The position numbers and the translations under genes were made by a program. Below are positions 4,566 to 5,779 of a stretch of 5,779 bases of DNA, one piece after another (the first letter of the stretch is position 1; the number at the start of each line of letters is the position of its first letter). A model generated the notes under the pieces. That model was not told where the DNA came from and did no database searches. It saw only the letters and a program-made list of their open reading frames with translations. The stretch spans positions 1 through 5,779 of the forward strand of contig DPKR01000081.1 of NCBI GenBank assembly GCA_003542415.1. The letters are read 5' to 3'. The DNA is from Alphaproteobacteria bacterium (GTDB taxonomy: Bacteria > Pseudomonadota > Alphaproteobacteria > RF32 > CAG-239).

Positions 4566-5779
4566 TTAGTTGGCTTTTTTCAAAGCTTCACCCAAAGCAT
4601 CACCGAAAGAAGTGCTTGCTTCGTTAGAATTTGAATATTCTTCCAAAGCTTTCTTTTCTTCTTCGATTTCAAAAGCTTTGACTGAAACGCCAAGTTTGCC
4701 GTTTTTCTTATCAACAGAAGTGAGTTTTGCTTCCAAAACATCACCTTCGTGATAATTTTCAACATTTTGGCCTTCTTTATCTTTTGAAAGATCAGCTTTC
4801 TTAATCAATGCCGGGATTCCTTCAACTTCAACGTTCAAGCCTTTTTCATCAATGCCTGTGACAATGGCTTTAACATTGTCGCCCTTCTTCAAGTTTTCTA
4901 AAGCGAGAGCGGCGTTGTTTTCATCCAATTGTTTAACACCCAAGCTGATGCGTTCTTTTTCAACATCAACATCGATGATTTTAGCTTTAATTGTTTGACC
5001 TTTTTCATAATTTTTAACTGCTTCTTCACCGCTTTCGCCCCATGCGAGGTCAGAAAGGTGAATCATGCCGTCAATTTCATCTGTTAAGCCGACAAACAAA
5101 CCAAATTCTGTGATGTTTTTGATTGTGCCTTCAATAACAGATCCGGCCGGATGCTCAGCAACATAAGCAGCCCATGGGTTGGGTTGGCATTGTTTGATAC
5201 CGAGGCTGATTCTTCTCTTTTCAGGATCAACTTCCAAAACCTTAACTTCAACTTCTTCAGATGTTGAAACGATTTTGCCCGGATGAACGTTTTTGCGTGT
5301 CCAGCTCATTTCAGAAACATGGACCAAACCTTCAATGCCGTCTTCTAATTCAACAAATGCACCATAGTCTGTGATGTTTGTGACAATACCTTTGCAAACA
5401 TCGCCGACATGGTATTTGCCTTGAACGGCTTCCCAAGGATCTTTTTCAAGTTGTTTCATACCAAGGCTGATACGTTGTGTATCTTCATTGAATTTGATAA
5501 CTTGAACTTTGATTGTTTGACCAACAGACAAGACTTCTGCCGGATGATTGATACGTTTCCATGAAATATCTGTCACGTGGAGCAAACCATCAACACCGCC
5601 TAAATCAATGAATGCGCCATAGTCTGTGATGTTTTTAACGATACCGTCCAAAACAGCACCTTCTTTGATGGCATCAATGAGTTCGGCTCTTGCTTCTGCT
5701 CTTGTTTCTTCCAAAACAACACGGCGAGAAACAACGATGTTGCCGCGTTCTCTATCCATTTTCAAAATTTGGAAGGGTT
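4566..5779 (-). CDS. rpsA: 30S ribosomal protein S1, C-terminal part (5' end outside the window)
   Basis: S1 binds mRNA at the 30S subunit and helps initiation on structured or weak-SD messages. The frame is open to the window edge: 403 residues are visible, starting PFQILKMDRERGN, which matches the junction after the second domain of full-length S1 (usually about 560 residues). The TTG or ATG near 5765 is therefore internal, not a start. Four S1 (OB-fold) repeats follow at about residues 38-108, 123-195, 210-282 and 296-368 of the visible part. The first three carry the ITDYGAFI/V or ITEFGLFV strand and the RISLG end motif. The last is degenerate, as is usual. The tail SFGDALGEALKKAN is of alphaproteobacterial type. 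The gene ends in tandem TAA TAA stops and then the shared terminator. Confidence 0.96.
   Translation of the reverse strand, partial: PFQILKMDRERGNIVVSRRVVLEETRAEARAELIDAIKEGAVLDGIVKNITDYGAFIDLGGVDGLLHVTDISWKRINHPAEVLSVGQTIKVQVIKFNEDTQRISLGMKQLEKDPWEAVQGKYHVGDVCKGIVTNITDYGAFVELEDGIEGLVHVSEMSWTRKNVHPGKIVSTSEEVEVKVLEVDPEKRRISLGIKQCQPNPWAAYVAEHPAGSVIEGTIKNITEFGLFVGLTDEIDGMIHLSDLAWGESGEEAVKNYEKGQTIKAKIIDVDVEKERISLGVKQLDENNAALALENLKKGDNVKAIVTGIDEKGLNVEVEGIPALIKKADLSKDKEGQNVENYHEGDVLEAKLTSVDKKNGKLGVSVKAFEIEEEKKALEEYSNSNEASTSFGDALGEALKKAN

Noticed and set aside
5760..5765. Start of S1 at TTG 5765 or ATG 5759
   Set aside because: The frame stays open to the edge with PFQI, matching the interior of S1; two S1 domains are missing upstream.
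1..5779. tRNA genes, CRISPR arrays, insertion sequences
   Set aside because: No cloverleaf with TTC-type arm, no spaced direct repeats and no transposase or IS ends were seen on either strand.

Overview
The window looks like an AT-rich stretch of an alphaproteobacterial chromosome, probably from an uncultured, gut-type, fermentative lineage. Three things point that way. The ribosomal protein S1 gene ends in the SFGDALGEALKK-type tail that I associate with alphaproteobacterial S1. The pilin-like protein begins with the GRSMVEMLGVLAIIG signature that I recall from gut-metagenome alphaproteobacteria. An L-lactate dehydrogenase suggests anaerobic pyruvate reduction. The lineage call is from memory of these families, not from a search.

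Layout, left to right. Positions 1-737 (minus) hold the N-terminal 245 codons of a gene that leaves the window. It encodes a single-pass membrane protein with a Lys/Gln/Pro-rich linker and what looks like a degenerate staphylococcal-nuclease (SNase/thermonuclease) fold without its catalytic residues. Its start codon shares a base with the stop of metG (737-2434, minus), so the two genes are probably translationally coupled. metG encodes a methionyl-tRNA synthetase resembling the archaeal/eukaryotic-cytosolic branch. A short gap (2435-2575) holds a plausible metG promoter and the terminator of the next gene upstream. That gene (2576-3190, minus) encodes a type IV pilin/pseudopilin-like protein with six cysteines.

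The region 3191-3549 has no convincing protein gene but is highly structured. A near-consensus sigma70-type promoter on the minus strand (TTGACA, 17 bp, GATAAT) faces left. About six bases past its -10 begins an RNA-like segment of about 168 nt: a 5' hairpin, a long interrupted central stem containing a UUCG-capped hairpin, and a strong intrinsic terminator with seven Us. Pairs that are G-U on the minus strand would be A-C mismatches on the plus strand, which fixes the transcribed strand. I do not recognise the RNA. It is either a free small RNA or an attenuated leader of the pilin gene, because no strong promoter is visible between its terminator and the pilin. A second strand-specific hairpin lies just upstream of the pilin ribosome binding site. 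This segment is the best candidate in the window for something undescribed.

On the plus strand, 3550-4515 encodes an L-lactate dehydrogenase with a short Cys-x-x-Cys N-terminal extension. It converges on rpsA (4566-5779, minus), of which the C-terminal four S1 domains are visible. The two share a symmetric bidirectional terminator at 4514-4549. The remaining genes (translation: metG and rpsA; fermentation: ldh; surface or envelope: pilin and the SNase-like protein) form no obvious single pathway.
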